Below, piece after piece: positions 25,988 to 35,601 of a DNA stretch of 64,000 bases (position 1 is the stretch's first letter; each line of letters begins with the position of its first letter). The notes beneath the pieces were generated by a model. That model was not told the DNA's origin, searched no databases, and was given only the letters and a program-made list of their open reading frames with translations. The translations under genes and the position numbers were made by a program. This stretch comes from JAAZNO01 sp012798275 (GTDB lineage Bacteria; Chloroflexota; Anaerolineae; B4-G1; SLSP01): NCBI GenBank assembly GCA_035347995.1, contig DAOPQD010000003.1, positions 19,495-83,494 of the forward strand. Reading direction: 5' to 3'.

Positions 25988-26971
25988 TCAAACTTTGCTA
26001 GCCACCAATGCCCAGAAGCCTTCATAGATTGGCACCAAAATACGAGATAATAGCGCAACAGCAATCGCTACTGGCCAGGGGATAGCGAAACTAAGGATAT
26101 ATGCCAAAGCTGCTTGACGAATCCCAAACCCCGCCAACGTGATTAAAGTAAACTGCCCCAAAGTACCAATCACTCCTGAAATAGTCCAAGCCCCAAACAC
26201 AAACAGTAAATAATTAATGGCGACAGGATAAATACTTCGAGTTAACAAAAACACCATCGTCGCCCCGCCAGCCCAGACTCCCAAATAGTAAATACACCAA
26301 ACTACTACATCCTTGGAGCTAAGCTGCAAGGTGATGGGGGGGCGCTTAAGCCGACCCAGCCCCCAATTTGCAAGCTGGACAAGCCAGTTAGGATAGAAAA
26401 GCAGTAAGATTAGCGGGATAGCCAATAAGCCTAACCATGGAGATTCTCGTAAAATGGTCCAAAATGGCCCAACGGCAGAAAAAACGAAACTGAACAAGAA
26501 ACCACTAAAAATGTAAATTAACACCTCAATGCCCAATGCCATTCCTGTCAATGTTTTAGCAATCCCCAAAGCCTCGTAACCTAAAACTCGAGCACCAATA
26601 TACCAAACCGGGCTAGGCAATCGCTTGGCAACGGTAGTCATACAATAAATACGGAAATGAGTGCGCAAAGACCAGAGGTCAACTAATCGACCCATAATAG
26701 AGCGCCAACAAAGCACAGCAAAAGCCATGGCACAAGCATATGCAAAAAACGAAAGTAGCAAACTCCAATACTCAAAATGCCAGGGATAACTCCTGATTTC
26801 TTCCCAGTTACGCAAAACCTGTAAAGCAATCACTCCTAAAACTAACAATGTAAATCCATACTGAAACCATTTATTTTTTTCAGCTTTAGGATTTACCAGT
26901 GCCATACTAGTCTTCTCAAGCGCTTGCTTTATCACAGATAGTATTCGGGTTCCAATTGCACGCAAATTCAT
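25988..26971 (-). CDS. UPF0104 / LPG-synthase-TM-like membrane protein
   Basis: A 327-residue protein with about eight membrane helices, resembling the flippase-like membrane domain of lysylphosphatidylglycerol synthase. Recognisable points are the LPSPVWYIGARVLGYEALG region and the later GTLGQFTLITLAGFGIRQAAL. Stand-alone members are often near glycosyltransferase genes and may move a lipid-linked intermediate. The ATG overlaps the stop of the upstream gene as ATGA (26968-26971), so the two are coupled. A second family member is at 57216-58265 in this window, in the other glycan cluster. Confidence 0.78.
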   Translation of the reverse strand: MNLRAIGTRILSVIKQALEKTSMALVNPKAEKNKWFQYGFTLLVLGVIALQVLRNWEEIRSYPWHFEYWSLLLSFFAYACAMAFAVLCWRSIMGRLVDLWSLRTHFRIYCMTTVAKRLPSPVWYIGARVLGYEALGIAKTLTGMALGIEVLIYIFSGFLFSFVFSAVGPFWTILRESPWLGLLAIPLILLLFYPNWLVQLANWGLGRLKRPPITLQLSSKDVVVWCIYYLGVWAGGATMVFLLTRSIYPVAINYLLFVFGAWTISGVIGTLGQFTLITLAGFGIRQAALAYILSFAIPWPVAIAVALLSRILVPIYEGFWALVASKV

Positions 26972-28977
26972 TGAATATCCTTCTTTAGTTCATAAAATTG
27001 AATTCCATTAGCCTCAAACAATAATACGCAATGATCATGTAACAGCTGCTCCCACAACTGGGTGATATGGTCCCAATGTTGAATGTAGGTATATACACGT
27101 GATGGATTATACAACACAAATCCAATACGATGTTCTTGTAACCACGAGCGCAACTCGATTACTGAATCAAACTGCTCCATCCTGAAATAGCGCTGGCTCA
27201 CAGGGTTTGCCCAGATATACTGAGATTCCAGATAATATCCCCGCGGTTCCCAAGGGGCAAGGATCACTTGCAAATCATCTGGGACTACCTGATTAGCATA
27301 CACAACCACCGGGTATATGTTTAGATTATTCAAGAGATATTCTTCACGTGATTGGTCACCAGTTAAATATGGAAGCGCAGTAATAAAACGCGTTTGCCTA
27401 ACCGAAGAGAACAAAATGGTCTGAGAGAACAAATATACCAACAATAGTACATTAAATACTATGTTTTTCCACGAACATCGTTCAAAAATCACGCCCACTC
27501 CCACTGCTGACAAAAGAGCTAGCAATGGAACAATAGGCATCATAAAACGCGCTTGATGTGTCGTAAAAAACCATAGTATGTAAAACCCAAGGCAAATGCT
27601 CCCCAATAGGGAGATAGCATAACGATGGGTTTTCTCTCTAAAATATACCCCAATGGTAAAAGGCAAAACGGCTAATAATAACGGCCCGAGCTGATAACGT
27701 CCCCCAAATTTAGTGGGATCTATTGTTAGATACCAAGGTAAACGCAACCAATTGATTAATGACCATGGCCAGTTAGGCAATCGCACAAAGTCAGTCAAAT
27801 ACCTGACCCCAAGTTCGTCCCAATCACGCCCCCCAAAATATTGTAGTGCCGCCGGCCAAAAAGGGTTTCCTGTCTGGATCCAAGTTTTCAGATACCATGG
27901 TGCAACCACCATAAAGCTGATCCCACCAAAAATCAAGAAATGCTTCAGCACTTGCAATTTTCCTAGCCGTCGGACGTACAAATCGTTAAGAGCAATAATG
28001 CACCCTAAAAGAAGCGCCACATAGGCGCCGTTCAATTTTGTAGCAGCTACTGAACCAGCAAAGAACGCAGCACAAAAAAGCCATGCCATATTTCCAGTAC
28101 TTAGCCAGCGCCACAACGCATAAATTGAAAGCAGCGTGTAAAACGCCAAAGCCGTTTCAATCAGGGCTGTTCCTGCAAGCACCTCCACCATCGGTATAGT
28201 CGAGTAAATGGCAGCTGCACTCCACCCCGCGCGAACTCCCCACAGCCTTTTCGCCAAAGCAAAAAGTACGAGGAGTGTGAGGAAGTGCATTCCCCATGTA
28301 ATCATGTGCGCCGCCAGATCCGAACCAAGAATCAGGGTTACCAGAAATAACATCTCCGTGGCTAATGGCCAATTCGAATACACAATATATGGGATATAGA
28401 TTAACGTATGACTTTGTGCATAAAGCTTAGGAATCGCTAAATGATAGGCGATTTCATCGGTTTCAACAGGCGGCACCAGAACATTAGTTGCAAGAATATA
28501 AATCAACGAAAGCAAGATAACCAATAAAAAACCAAAATTCAAAGGGTCAAGCACATCAAATTTTGAGAACCCGAGATAGGGGAGACGCAACCAACGCCGC
28601 TTGACTACACCATCAAGAAGAGCTAATATACCGACCGTTAGTAATATAACGACGACCCCAATTACATACCCCTTAAACACGCCAATAAGTAGCATCAAGC
28701 TAGACATAAGGCTTAACCCAATGCCCAAAGATAAAACCCCAAATTCCCAAAATGATTCTGTCAAATGTAATAAGCGCTCAACTATTTGCCCCCCCAATCC
28801 CCAAGCAGCCAGCATTACACCCAGAAAGACTACTGTAGGGAAAACCAGCAGGTTTAAGGAAGCCCAAACACCTCGAACAAAGCCCAAGAAATTCAAACCG
28901 CGGAAGGCGGAAAAAACTGCTATTGCCCATGATAGCAGTAGAATATCCTTAAAAATTCGCAATAATTTTACATGCAT
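26968..28977 (-). CDS. GT-C-type membrane glycosyltransferase
   Basis: A 669-residue protein with many membrane helices in a GT-C arrangement. The first external loop holds PPVETDEIAYHLAIPKLY (residues ~170-187), with the acidic Asp-Glu pair typical of the GT39/ArnT superfamily, and the C-terminal ~150 residues are soluble. It is larger than the neighbour at 23632. Donor and acceptor are unknown. No strong ribosome-binding site is visible at the ATG. It begins a run with the UPF0104 protein (4-base overlap) and probably the lipoprotein and the 23632 enzyme. Confidence 0.8.
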   Translation of the reverse strand: MHVKLLRIFKDILLLSWAIAVFSAFRGLNFLGFVRGVWASLNLLVFPTVVFLGVMLAAWGLGGQIVERLLHLTESFWEFGVLSLGIGLSLMSSLMLLIGVFKGYVIGVVVILLTVGILALLDGVVKRRWLRLPYLGFSKFDVLDPLNFGFLLVILLSLIYILATNVLVPPVETDEIAYHLAIPKLYAQSHTLIYIPYIVYSNWPLATEMLFLVTLILGSDLAAHMITWGMHFLTLLVLFALAKRLWGVRAGWSAAAIYSTIPMVEVLAGTALIETALAFYTLLSIYALWRWLSTGNMAWLFCAAFFAGSVAATKLNGAYVALLLGCIIALNDLYVRRLGKLQVLKHFLIFGGISFMVVAPWYLKTWIQTGNPFWPAALQYFGGRDWDELGVRYLTDFVRLPNWPWSLINWLRLPWYLTIDPTKFGGRYQLGPLLLAVLPFTIGVYFREKTHRYAISLLGSICLGFYILWFFTTHQARFMMPIVPLLALLSAVGVGVIFERCSWKNIVFNVLLLVYLFSQTILFSSVRQTRFITALPYLTGDQSREEYLLNNLNIYPVVVYANQVVPDDLQVILAPWEPRGYYLESQYIWANPVSQRYFRMEQFDSVIELRSWLQEHRIGFVLYNPSRVYTYIQHWDHITQLWEQLLHDHCVLLFEANGIQFYELKKDIQ

Positions 28978-29100
28978 AATTACATGTCACCATACGCTAT
29001 TAGATTCAAAGAAATCCACATTGTAAAAAATATCTAGAGATGAAAGACTGGCACCATGAGGCAATAATTCCAGGCACATGGATTTTGCAGAATTTCAGCA

Positions 29101-30081
29101 TCAGCCAGATCCAGACTTGCTCTTATGACGTTCCAGACGAATAATAGCGATGCCCTCCGATAAACCCTGACAATAAGCTGCAATTAACTTCCACTCGCCA
29201 TGCACAGCGTCACCAAAAATAGCCAATAGTGCCGTTAGAAACAAATAAAGCAAGGTAAAAAGAGGATGCGGCCCATGTTGATGGCGACAATAGAAGATCA
29301 CGCGATTGCGTGCTTTGACTTGTCGAATTTTCACAGGAATTCGTCGAGCACTAGTAGCCGACTTGTGCCACAAACGTGCCTTTCCTGCAGTCAAAATCAT
29401 ATAACCTGCATCTCGAACCCGACGGCATAGATCTGCGTCCTCATAATACATAAAAAAATTCTCATCAAACGCGCCGACGTCACGAATTACATCCGCACGG
29501 ATCAACATACCACACCCAGAAACATAATCCACTTGAAAGGTGCTCTCATATTTGTCACTGTCCAGACGATTGTGAGCAATATGTAATGGTATGGGACTCC
29601 ACGAATAGATACGATCACCAACGCTATAAATGCGCTGCGGCTGGGCATAATGGAGAACTTTAGGGGCAATAATGCCAGCCCTCCGGTTTTCCATAGCTGC
29701 GCGGACCAGTTCTTGAAGCATTCCTGGTTCAGCCCAGGTGTCATTATTCAAAACCAGGATAAAATCTGCTCTTTGCTCCAGGGCCCAAACTATGCCTTGG
29801 TTCACCGCTCGGGCGTAGCCCTCATTGTCCTGATTTCGAATCAAATGAACATAGGGATAAAGCGCCTTAATAGCAATAGCTGAATCGTCTACGGATGCAT
29901 TATCAACCACTACGATTTGTAAAGAATCATAGTTCTGCTTGGTAAGTGATTCCAAACATTCAAGTAAGTCATCTTTGAGATTCCAATGGGGAATCACACA
30001 ATAGACTTGCGGCTCAGGCTGTTTTTGGACAGTTAATGCGTCAGTGTTATAATCACACCAAACAAGTTCTGAGGTCATCAT
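29101..30081 (-). CDS. GT2-family glycosyltransferase, rhamnosyltransferase-like
   Basis: A 326-residue GT-A enzyme. It has the family's VVVDNASVDDS (nucleotide-sugar binding), the DxD-like NND in ILVLNNDTW and the later YEDADLCRRVRDAGY (the ED acceptor-side motif). A C-terminal membrane segment (FTLLYLFLTALLAIFG) may tether it. Inverting transfer of rhamnose or a similar sugar to a growing chain is likely. The ATG is one of two adjacent ones (30081 or 30078). The divergent GT4 gene starts at 30080, so the start regions overlap and each promoter lies inside the other gene. A stretch of 123 bases (28978-29100) without features separates it from the next gene. Confidence 0.85.
   Translation of the reverse strand: MMTSELVWCDYNTDALTVQKQPEPQVYCVIPHWNLKDDLLECLESLTKQNYDSLQIVVVDNASVDDSAIAIKALYPYVHLIRNQDNEGYARAVNQGIVWALEQRADFILVLNNDTWAEPGMLQELVRAAMENRRAGIIAPKVLHYAQPQRIYSVGDRIYSWSPIPLHIAHNRLDSDKYESTFQVDYVSGCGMLIRADVIRDVGAFDENFFMYYEDADLCRRVRDAGYMILTAGKARLWHKSATSARRIPVKIRQVKARNRVIFYCRHQHGPHPLFTLLYLFLTALLAIFGDAVHGEWKLIAAYCQGLSEGIAIIRLERHKSKSGSG
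30025..30053 (+). promoter_or_regulatory. Promoter of the plus-strand GT4 gene, inside the divergent GT2 gene
   Basis: TTGGAC (30025-30030), a 17-base spacer and TATAAT (30048-30053), 27 bases before the ATG at 30080. The whole element lies within codons of the minus-strand GT2. Confidence 0.68.
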
Positions 30082-31141
30082 GCGGATTCTTTTCACCTGC
30101 GGGCGCGAACCTACGTACCCAAGAAATGCACTTCTACTGAAGATGCTTAAACAACGCTATGACGTTATTGAAATCACCGAAACCTCTCAATCGCTGTCAC
30201 TACGTTATGCCCGAGTAGGCTGGAAATTATTGACCAATCACATCCCCTATGATATAGCTTTTGTAGGTTTTCTGGGTCACCCCTTGATGTTACTGGTCCC
30301 TTATATCATCAAAAGGCCAGTTATATTTGATATGTTCGTGTCTTTTTATGACACCCTCTGTCTTGATCGGGCCTGGATTTCCCCCCGATCCATAGCAGGT
30401 AAGTTAGCATTGTGGTTGGACAAAACGGCTCTCAGAAATTCCTCCAAAACCCTAATAGACACTCGTACGCATGGTAATTACATCGCCAAGATTTTGGATT
30501 GGCCAGCACAACAATTTACCCCATTGTTTGTCGGATGCGATGATTCTATTTTCTTCCCTCGAAATATTCCCAAAGTAACCGCACAATATATTAATGTATT
30601 ATACTATAGCTCGTATTTACCACTCCACGGCACGGAAATAATACTCCGTGCAGCAAATCGCCTAAAATCTTATCCGCAGATCCGCTTCAAATTCATCGGA
30701 GGAGGCAGCCAAATCCGAAATGCATATCAGCTCGCCCAAAAATTACAACTCACAAATGTAGAATTTTTCCCCCCTGTTCCTCTCTCGGGTTTGCCCATTG
30801 AAATTGCAACCGCCGATATTTGCCTTGGAGGCCACTTTTCCACAATACCTAAAGCGGCAAATGTAATCGCTGGGAAGACCTTTCAGTGTCTTGCGATGGG
30901 TAAAGCCACCATTGTAGGAGATAATCCTGCGAATCGCGAATTACTGACGCCTCAATATGATGCACTGTTTTGCCCCATGGGAAATGAGGTTGCACTAGCA
31001 GATGCAATCTTAACTCTAGCCAAAGATGATCAGTTACGTGCCTATCTGGGAAACAATGCTCTCCAAACCTTTCAAGAACATGCAAGCATAAACGCTCTTC
31101 AACCACAACTATATCACATCATTGAAACAATATCAGTTTAG
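30080..31141 (+). CDS. GT4-family glycosyltransferase (GT-B fold)
   Basis: A 353-residue retaining glycosyltransferase. Two Rossmann halves are seen; the second starts near YINVLYYSSYLPLHGTEIIL and has the donor-site region GKTFQCLAMGKATIVGDNPAN, where a usual Glu of the E-x7-E motif is not obvious. It is the only plus-strand gene of the glycan cluster, driven by the promoter at 30025-30053, and it is among the most AT-rich genes here (18 GC of 60 in the line at 30541). It converges on the next gene with six bases between the stops. Donor sugar unknown. Confidence 0.82.
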   Translation: MRILFTCGREPTYPRNALLLKMLKQRYDVIEITETSQSLSLRYARVGWKLLTNHIPYDIAFVGFLGHPLMLLVPYIIKRPVIFDMFVSFYDTLCLDRAWISPRSIAGKLALWLDKTALRNSSKTLIDTRTHGNYIAKILDWPAQQFTPLFVGCDDSIFFPRNIPKVTAQYINVLYYSSYLPLHGTEIILRAANRLKSYPQIRFKFIGGGSQIRNAYQLAQKLQLTNVEFFPPVPLSGLPIEIATADICLGGHFSTIPKAANVIAGKTFQCLAMGKATIVGDNPANRELLTPQYDALFCPMGNEVALADAILTLAKDDQLRAYLGNNALQTFQEHASINALQPQLYHIIETISV

Positions 31142-31147
31142 ATACAA

Positions 31148-32332
31148 TCATCCATTCTCCATTACCGTCTGGTAAATCCCGTAAGTGCAGTCCATCATAC
31201 GCTCGATTGTATAGTTTTGTACCGTCTCAAACCCAGCTGATTGGAGGCGATGGCGCAAATCCTCATCCGCAAAAAGCCTGACTATTGAATCAGCCAAACC
31301 CTCAATATCGCCAGGTGAAATTAATAAGCCATTGTGTTCGTGTTGAATCAATTCAGGAATCCCGCCAACAGCAGTAGCGATTACTGGTAATCCCCTGGCC
31401 ATAGCCTCCAAAAATGCCACTCCAAAAGCCTCAATGAGCGAAGGCATTACAAAGATATCGGATTCCAAATAAATATGATGTAGAACTTCCTGTGAACACC
31501 ATCCCCAGAAACGAAAGTTGTCCAATACACCATTCTTAGCGCACATCGATTTCAAATGTGGCACAGCTTTATCATCACCGACTACCCAAAACTCAATATC
31601 AGGTATCATTGAAATGACGCGAGAGGCAGCGGCTATAAGTGTAGGCAAGCCCTTACGCTGCATATTTCCACCCACAAACAATACTCGTGGAGGGTGGGTG
31701 GTGTCTGAACGATTTTGAATAGAAGCACTTTCAGAGTCCGGCAATTCAATGCTTTTATAACATACAAAGACTCGCTCCGGTGCAAGAAGGTATTTCGACA
31801 TAAGCACCCGAGCAGTATATTGGCTATTAGCAATTAGACCCTGCACACGAGGATATGCAGATGCTTCGCAGAACTTTGCCAGACGATAGTATGCCCATCG
31901 CATAAGCCAATCATTATAATAAGGGCGATAATCTTTAGGCTTGCCAACCTCAGCTGCATACGTATCATTCACATTGCCGATAAGAGGGGCCGTGGTATAA
32001 GTAAATAGCGACTCACGAGCATCTGTGAAATGAATTACGTCAAATTTCAAATTACGTTCCAGATCTTGCAAACATCGCGAAAAATTCCATGAGAGCGTAA
32101 ACCAACGGGCCTGCGTTGCAGCAAATAAAGGACGGGGCACCGTGACGAGCGCAAAGGGGAGCTCTTTTGGCAATAACTTATAGTTTTGCCCAGGAGTGAT
32201 GACGGTGACTTTATGGCCATCAGCCAGCAAATGAGATATCAAGTTGGTAGCATGTAACCCAATGCCGCTAATGATATGCTCATACTGCTGCGTCACGACA
32301 CAAACAGAAAGGCTAGTTCCTCGTGCATGCAT
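31148..32332 (-). CDS. GT4-family glycosyltransferase
   Basis: A 394-residue GT-B enzyme. The N-terminal half has GIGLHATNLISHLLADGHKV (acceptor-side glycine loop) and the C-terminal half has VLFVGGNMQRKGLPTLI, then PSLIEAFGVAFLEAMARGLP with the E-x7-E donor motif and IATAVGGIPELI. This is a normal capsule or O-antigen type glycosyltransferase acting in the cytoplasm on a lipid-linked chain. The ATG at 32332 lies 38 bases after the stop of the upstream membrane protein gene on the same strand, so they are likely co-transcribed. Confidence 0.88.
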   Translation of the reverse strand: MHARGTSLSVCVVTQQYEHIISGIGLHATNLISHLLADGHKVTVITPGQNYKLLPKELPFALVTVPRPLFAATQARWFTLSWNFSRCLQDLERNLKFDVIHFTDARESLFTYTTAPLIGNVNDTYAAEVGKPKDYRPYYNDWLMRWAYYRLAKFCEASAYPRVQGLIANSQYTARVLMSKYLLAPERVFVCYKSIELPDSESASIQNRSDTTHPPRVLFVGGNMQRKGLPTLIAAASRVISMIPDIEFWVVGDDKAVPHLKSMCAKNGVLDNFRFWGWCSQEVLHHIYLESDIFVMPSLIEAFGVAFLEAMARGLPVIATAVGGIPELIQHEHNGLLISPGDIEGLADSIVRLFADEDLRHRLQSAGFETVQNYTIERMMDCTYGIYQTVMENG

Positions 32333-32370
32333 GTTGCAGTTGGTCCCCGCTCCAAATACTCCACGCCCAC

Positions 32371-34260
32371 TTAATACTGTACCTCAAGGATTGTCACCCT
32401 TTCGTTACGATAAACTGGTTTGAATTTCCCAGAATCGATCAATCTCTGAGCATCCAACCCCGCACCAGAAAAATCGCCCTTTGCGCCAATATAAACGTAA
32501 TCAATGTCATATCGCTTAAATGTCTCAAGAGCAAAATCTGTTGTTCCTGCCTCTTCAGCAGCCTGAGACATAGTGATTACAGCAGCCTGATACTCCGCGG
32601 ATGCCAACGAATTCAACATACATCCCGCTGTAGTCTTGCGGTCCGTGAAATAAGGGATCCAATAGCCAGCGTCTGTTCCATGTGGCGATTGTGGCAACCA
32701 GAAATAGGTGTTAATAGCAAAACGTGCTTCAGAGGGTGTGTTGGCATTGATCCATCTCATGGCCTCAACATCATCAGGGGTAACAAAATAGCGATATGGT
32801 TCAATCTCAACTACCCTGATATTCCCGCCTATAAAACCACACAGCAATAGCAACAAGACCAAGGAATATTCACCCCTCATGAACACCCTTTGCAAAAACG
32901 CACACAATAGATCTGCACCGACCCCGATGATCACCCCTAGAGGCAAATAAAGCATGATCAAAACTGCCCCTAGATTCGTGAAATTCAATAGGCGAACCTT
33001 GAGGAAATATGCGCTTCCCACAAAAATCAAAAGCGCGCACCAAACCAGCATCCATAAAATCAGTTTTTCACGCTTCCAAACAAGGCCCCAAATAGCACTT
33101 AATCCGGCAAGTAATAATAACCAAGGCTTTGCAACCAAAGCCGGCACACTTTCCCAACCAAACTCATAATAATCTTGACTACTTTGTCCAGCATCGTTTA
33201 CCACAACTGGTTGAGGCTCGCCAGTCCGCGTTGAAATATAAACTCGCAGCGCGGGAAAAAGAACCGGGGTAATCAATACCAGGAAAATCACTGCAATTAT
33301 CACCCCTGTGCCAATCAATCGAAGGCGTGTTTTCTGTTCCCGTCCAGCCACAAAGGTCGCCAGGAATCCGATAAAGACCAAGATGAGATAAAAGGCAACC
33401 ACCCGGAAATGCAATAGGAATACACCAACTGACAACAAAGCGGTAATGATAGCGAGCCAACAGAAGTCAATAATCTCGTCGCGGCGAAAATTTTCGGCGA
33501 CTCGCAGGGTATCCATCAATACTCCCCAAGCAATCAACATCACAGCTTGACTCGAGATCTGGGTGAATCTTCCCCAATTCACATAGAATGCCGGTTGATG
33601 TGCAAGTAACCCCACAGTCAAAAGGCCCACTAAAGCCCCCCACGGCTTATTGTTTCGGGCCAAGACAAAGTACACACCAATACCACATAAACCGTTTAAA
33701 ACTTGGGCCGTCCACAACAATGCGGTATGCGCAGGCACTTGAGCTAACCATTGAACAGTCGCAGAAAAGGCGTACAGCCCCAAATGGTACTGATCCAAAG
33801 GTATAGGGAAATACGGCTCCAAAGATGTAGGTAAATGTCCTTGAACAGCTGTAAGCTGCGTCAAAAGTGTATGATGTAGCGAATCGGACCAGGCAGGGTA
33901 AGGCAAATCACGAATTACCCACAAACGGGTAAAAATTGTCATGCCCAAAACTGTCAAAGCAGCCAACTCGAGATGATCAAAGGTTATAATTTCCTTCCAG
34001 GCATCATGCAAACGCCACAAAATAACAAGTGCAAAGACCACCAATAATGCTCCCAACTTATAGGGACCAAGTGTGAATTTCGGGAGCAGAAACCGTAAAG
34101 AATAAAAGAAAATGGGATAGAATGATATACTTAATCCAATCGCGACAATCCAGCGTTGGAGCCCTTCCCACTTGCGCCAGGCATTACTCACAGCCAAAAA
34201 GGCCCAGCCAGGCAACAACAACATTCCACCAATGACTAACAAAAGTCTAACTGTATGCAT
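32371..34260 (-). CDS. Large polytopic membrane protein of glycan cluster (GT-C-like)
   Basis: A 629-residue protein with about twelve to fourteen membrane helices and a soluble C-terminal domain of ~150 residues. The first loop after helix 4 reads DLPYPAWSDSLHHTLLTQL, a WSDxxHH element in the place where GT-C enzymes carry their catalytic acid; the overall layout is like DUF6541-type proteins. It could be a GT-C transferase, a polymerase or a translocase, and sequence alone does not choose. The ATG at 34260 has GCGAGG upstream. Confidence 0.72.
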   Translation of the reverse strand: MHTVRLLLVIGGMLLLPGWAFLAVSNAWRKWEGLQRWIVAIGLSISFYPIFFYSLRFLLPKFTLGPYKLGALLVVFALVILWRLHDAWKEIITFDHLELAALTVLGMTIFTRLWVIRDLPYPAWSDSLHHTLLTQLTAVQGHLPTSLEPYFPIPLDQYHLGLYAFSATVQWLAQVPAHTALLWTAQVLNGLCGIGVYFVLARNNKPWGALVGLLTVGLLAHQPAFYVNWGRFTQISSQAVMLIAWGVLMDTLRVAENFRRDEIIDFCWLAIITALLSVGVFLLHFRVVAFYLILVFIGFLATFVAGREQKTRLRLIGTGVIIAVIFLVLITPVLFPALRVYISTRTGEPQPVVVNDAGQSSQDYYEFGWESVPALVAKPWLLLLAGLSAIWGLVWKREKLILWMLVWCALLIFVGSAYFLKVRLLNFTNLGAVLIMLYLPLGVIIGVGADLLCAFLQRVFMRGEYSLVLLLLLCGFIGGNIRVVEIEPYRYFVTPDDVEAMRWINANTPSEARFAINTYFWLPQSPHGTDAGYWIPYFTDRKTTAGCMLNSLASAEYQAAVITMSQAAEEAGTTDFALETFKRYDIDYVYIGAKGDFSGAGLDAQRLIDSGKFKPVYRNERVTILEVQY

Positions 34261-34314
34261 TGACAATGCCTCGCAGAATTTACCAACCGAGTAGATTTAC
34301 AAATAGCACCGCGT

Positions 34315-35589
34315 TCACATGGAATATGCTTCAGTAACCGCAGTATACAGACTAATCAAGCGTGCTGCATGTTCAGATATCAACATTGGAGGACTACAAT
34401 TCTCCCCCAGGCGCGCCAATTCGGCAGGAGAGCTCGCTAAATGCATCAGGGATTCACGCCAGGCCTCAACATCAGCCGGCGGGACCAAAACACCATCCAC
34501 GCCATCTCGCACTTTCTCAGTTAAAGCTCCCAAACGCGAAGCGATCACCGGCACACCCGCTGCATGGGCCTCTTGAATCACGACGGGTGAATTCTCATAC
34601 CACAAGGAGGGGACCGCAAGGATGTCCGTCTCTGCTAATACTCTGCCGACTTCCGTATTCAAAATCGCCCCTTCAAACGCCGTATTCTCTGAATCTGCCC
34701 TGGAACGCAATTGCGCCGCATAATCGGGAAAGATCTTAGGGTTCCCAAAAACACGCAAACGTATGCGCTGCGGCGGTAAACCGCGCATAGCTTCCACTAG
34801 AACATGCACCCCCTTTTGCCATGCCAGGGATCCTAAATAAGTGACCCGAAGTGCCTTGTCTGCGCGAGGTATCTTTGGGAAAGCACGAATGCGCGCCACA
34901 TCAATTCCATTTTCCAACACAGTAAACCGGGCGGGTGAGAATCCCACTTTCAAATATTGGTTGCGCAAAAACTGAGAAGGAGAGACAAAATTCCCGATCC
35001 TGAGTGCGGCCTGTTTAACCATCCAATCACGCCATTGAAAGATCGGGGCCAAAACAGGGGAAATAGCCTTCACAATACCCAGACCTGCCCGTACGGTTGC
35101 ACAGTGTGCACAATTAATTCCCCCTAATTTCCCCCTGCAGATTTCCCCTCCCGGCCAAAGCAATTGGGAATTAGCACAGCGGAACCAATAATCGTGTAAT
35201 GTCAACAACATGGACATGCCGGCCTTCTGCACAAGCTGCGGTAATCGCGTTGACAATAACATCAGATGTTGGAAATGCACTAAATCGGGCTGTGTTTCTG
35301 CCAGGAAATGCTGAAAAGACCGCTCGACATCGCGATTCAGAAATGTATCAAAGAAAAGGTGGGCTGGATCGGCCTGGGAAGCATCGAAAGCGCGCCCCAC
35401 CCACCACACGCGGAAGGGAGCAGTTTCCCGCCAACCCTCTCGAAAAATTGCACCGCTCGCCTCTTCCCGGTAAAAGACACTGACCTGATGGCCTTGTTCA
35501 GTGAGAGCGTGGGCAAGATTGTAAGTGTAAGTCTCGACTCCTCCCAATGAAGCGGGCGGAAATTTATGTGTGACTAGAGCGACTCTCAT
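34315..35589 (-). CDS. GT4-family glycosyltransferase with Cys-rich insertion
   Basis: A 424-residue GT-B enzyme. It starts MRVALVTHKFPPASLGGVETY, a typical GT4 opening. Between the halves (residues ~130-165) is a four-cysteine pattern, FRCANSQLLWPGGEIC followed by CAHCATVRAG, seen in a sub-group of capsule GT4 enzymes and perhaps binding a metal. The second half has VTYLGSLAWQKGVHVLVEAM and PSLWYENSPVVIQEAHAAGVP with the E-x7-E motif. ATG at 35589 is preferred to an in-frame GTG at 35598. Its upstream neighbour ends 12 bases before, so both are in one operon. Confidence 0.88.
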   Translation of the reverse strand: MRVALVTHKFPPASLGGVETYTYNLAHALTEQGHQVSVFYREEASGAIFREGWRETAPFRVWWVGRAFDASQADPAHLFFDTFLNRDVERSFQHFLAETQPDLVHFQHLMLLSTRLPQLVQKAGMSMLLTLHDYWFRCANSQLLWPGGEICRGKLGGINCAHCATVRAGLGIVKAISPVLAPIFQWRDWMVKQAALRIGNFVSPSQFLRNQYLKVGFSPARFTVLENGIDVARIRAFPKIPRADKALRVTYLGSLAWQKGVHVLVEAMRGLPPQRIRLRVFGNPKIFPDYAAQLRSRADSENTAFEGAILNTEVGRVLAETDILAVPSLWYENSPVVIQEAHAAGVPVIASRLGALTEKVRDGVDGVLVPPADVEAWRESLMHLASSPAELARLGENCSPPMLISEHAARLISLYTAVTEAYSM

Positions 35590-35601
35590 CACTAGCACCC
35601 C

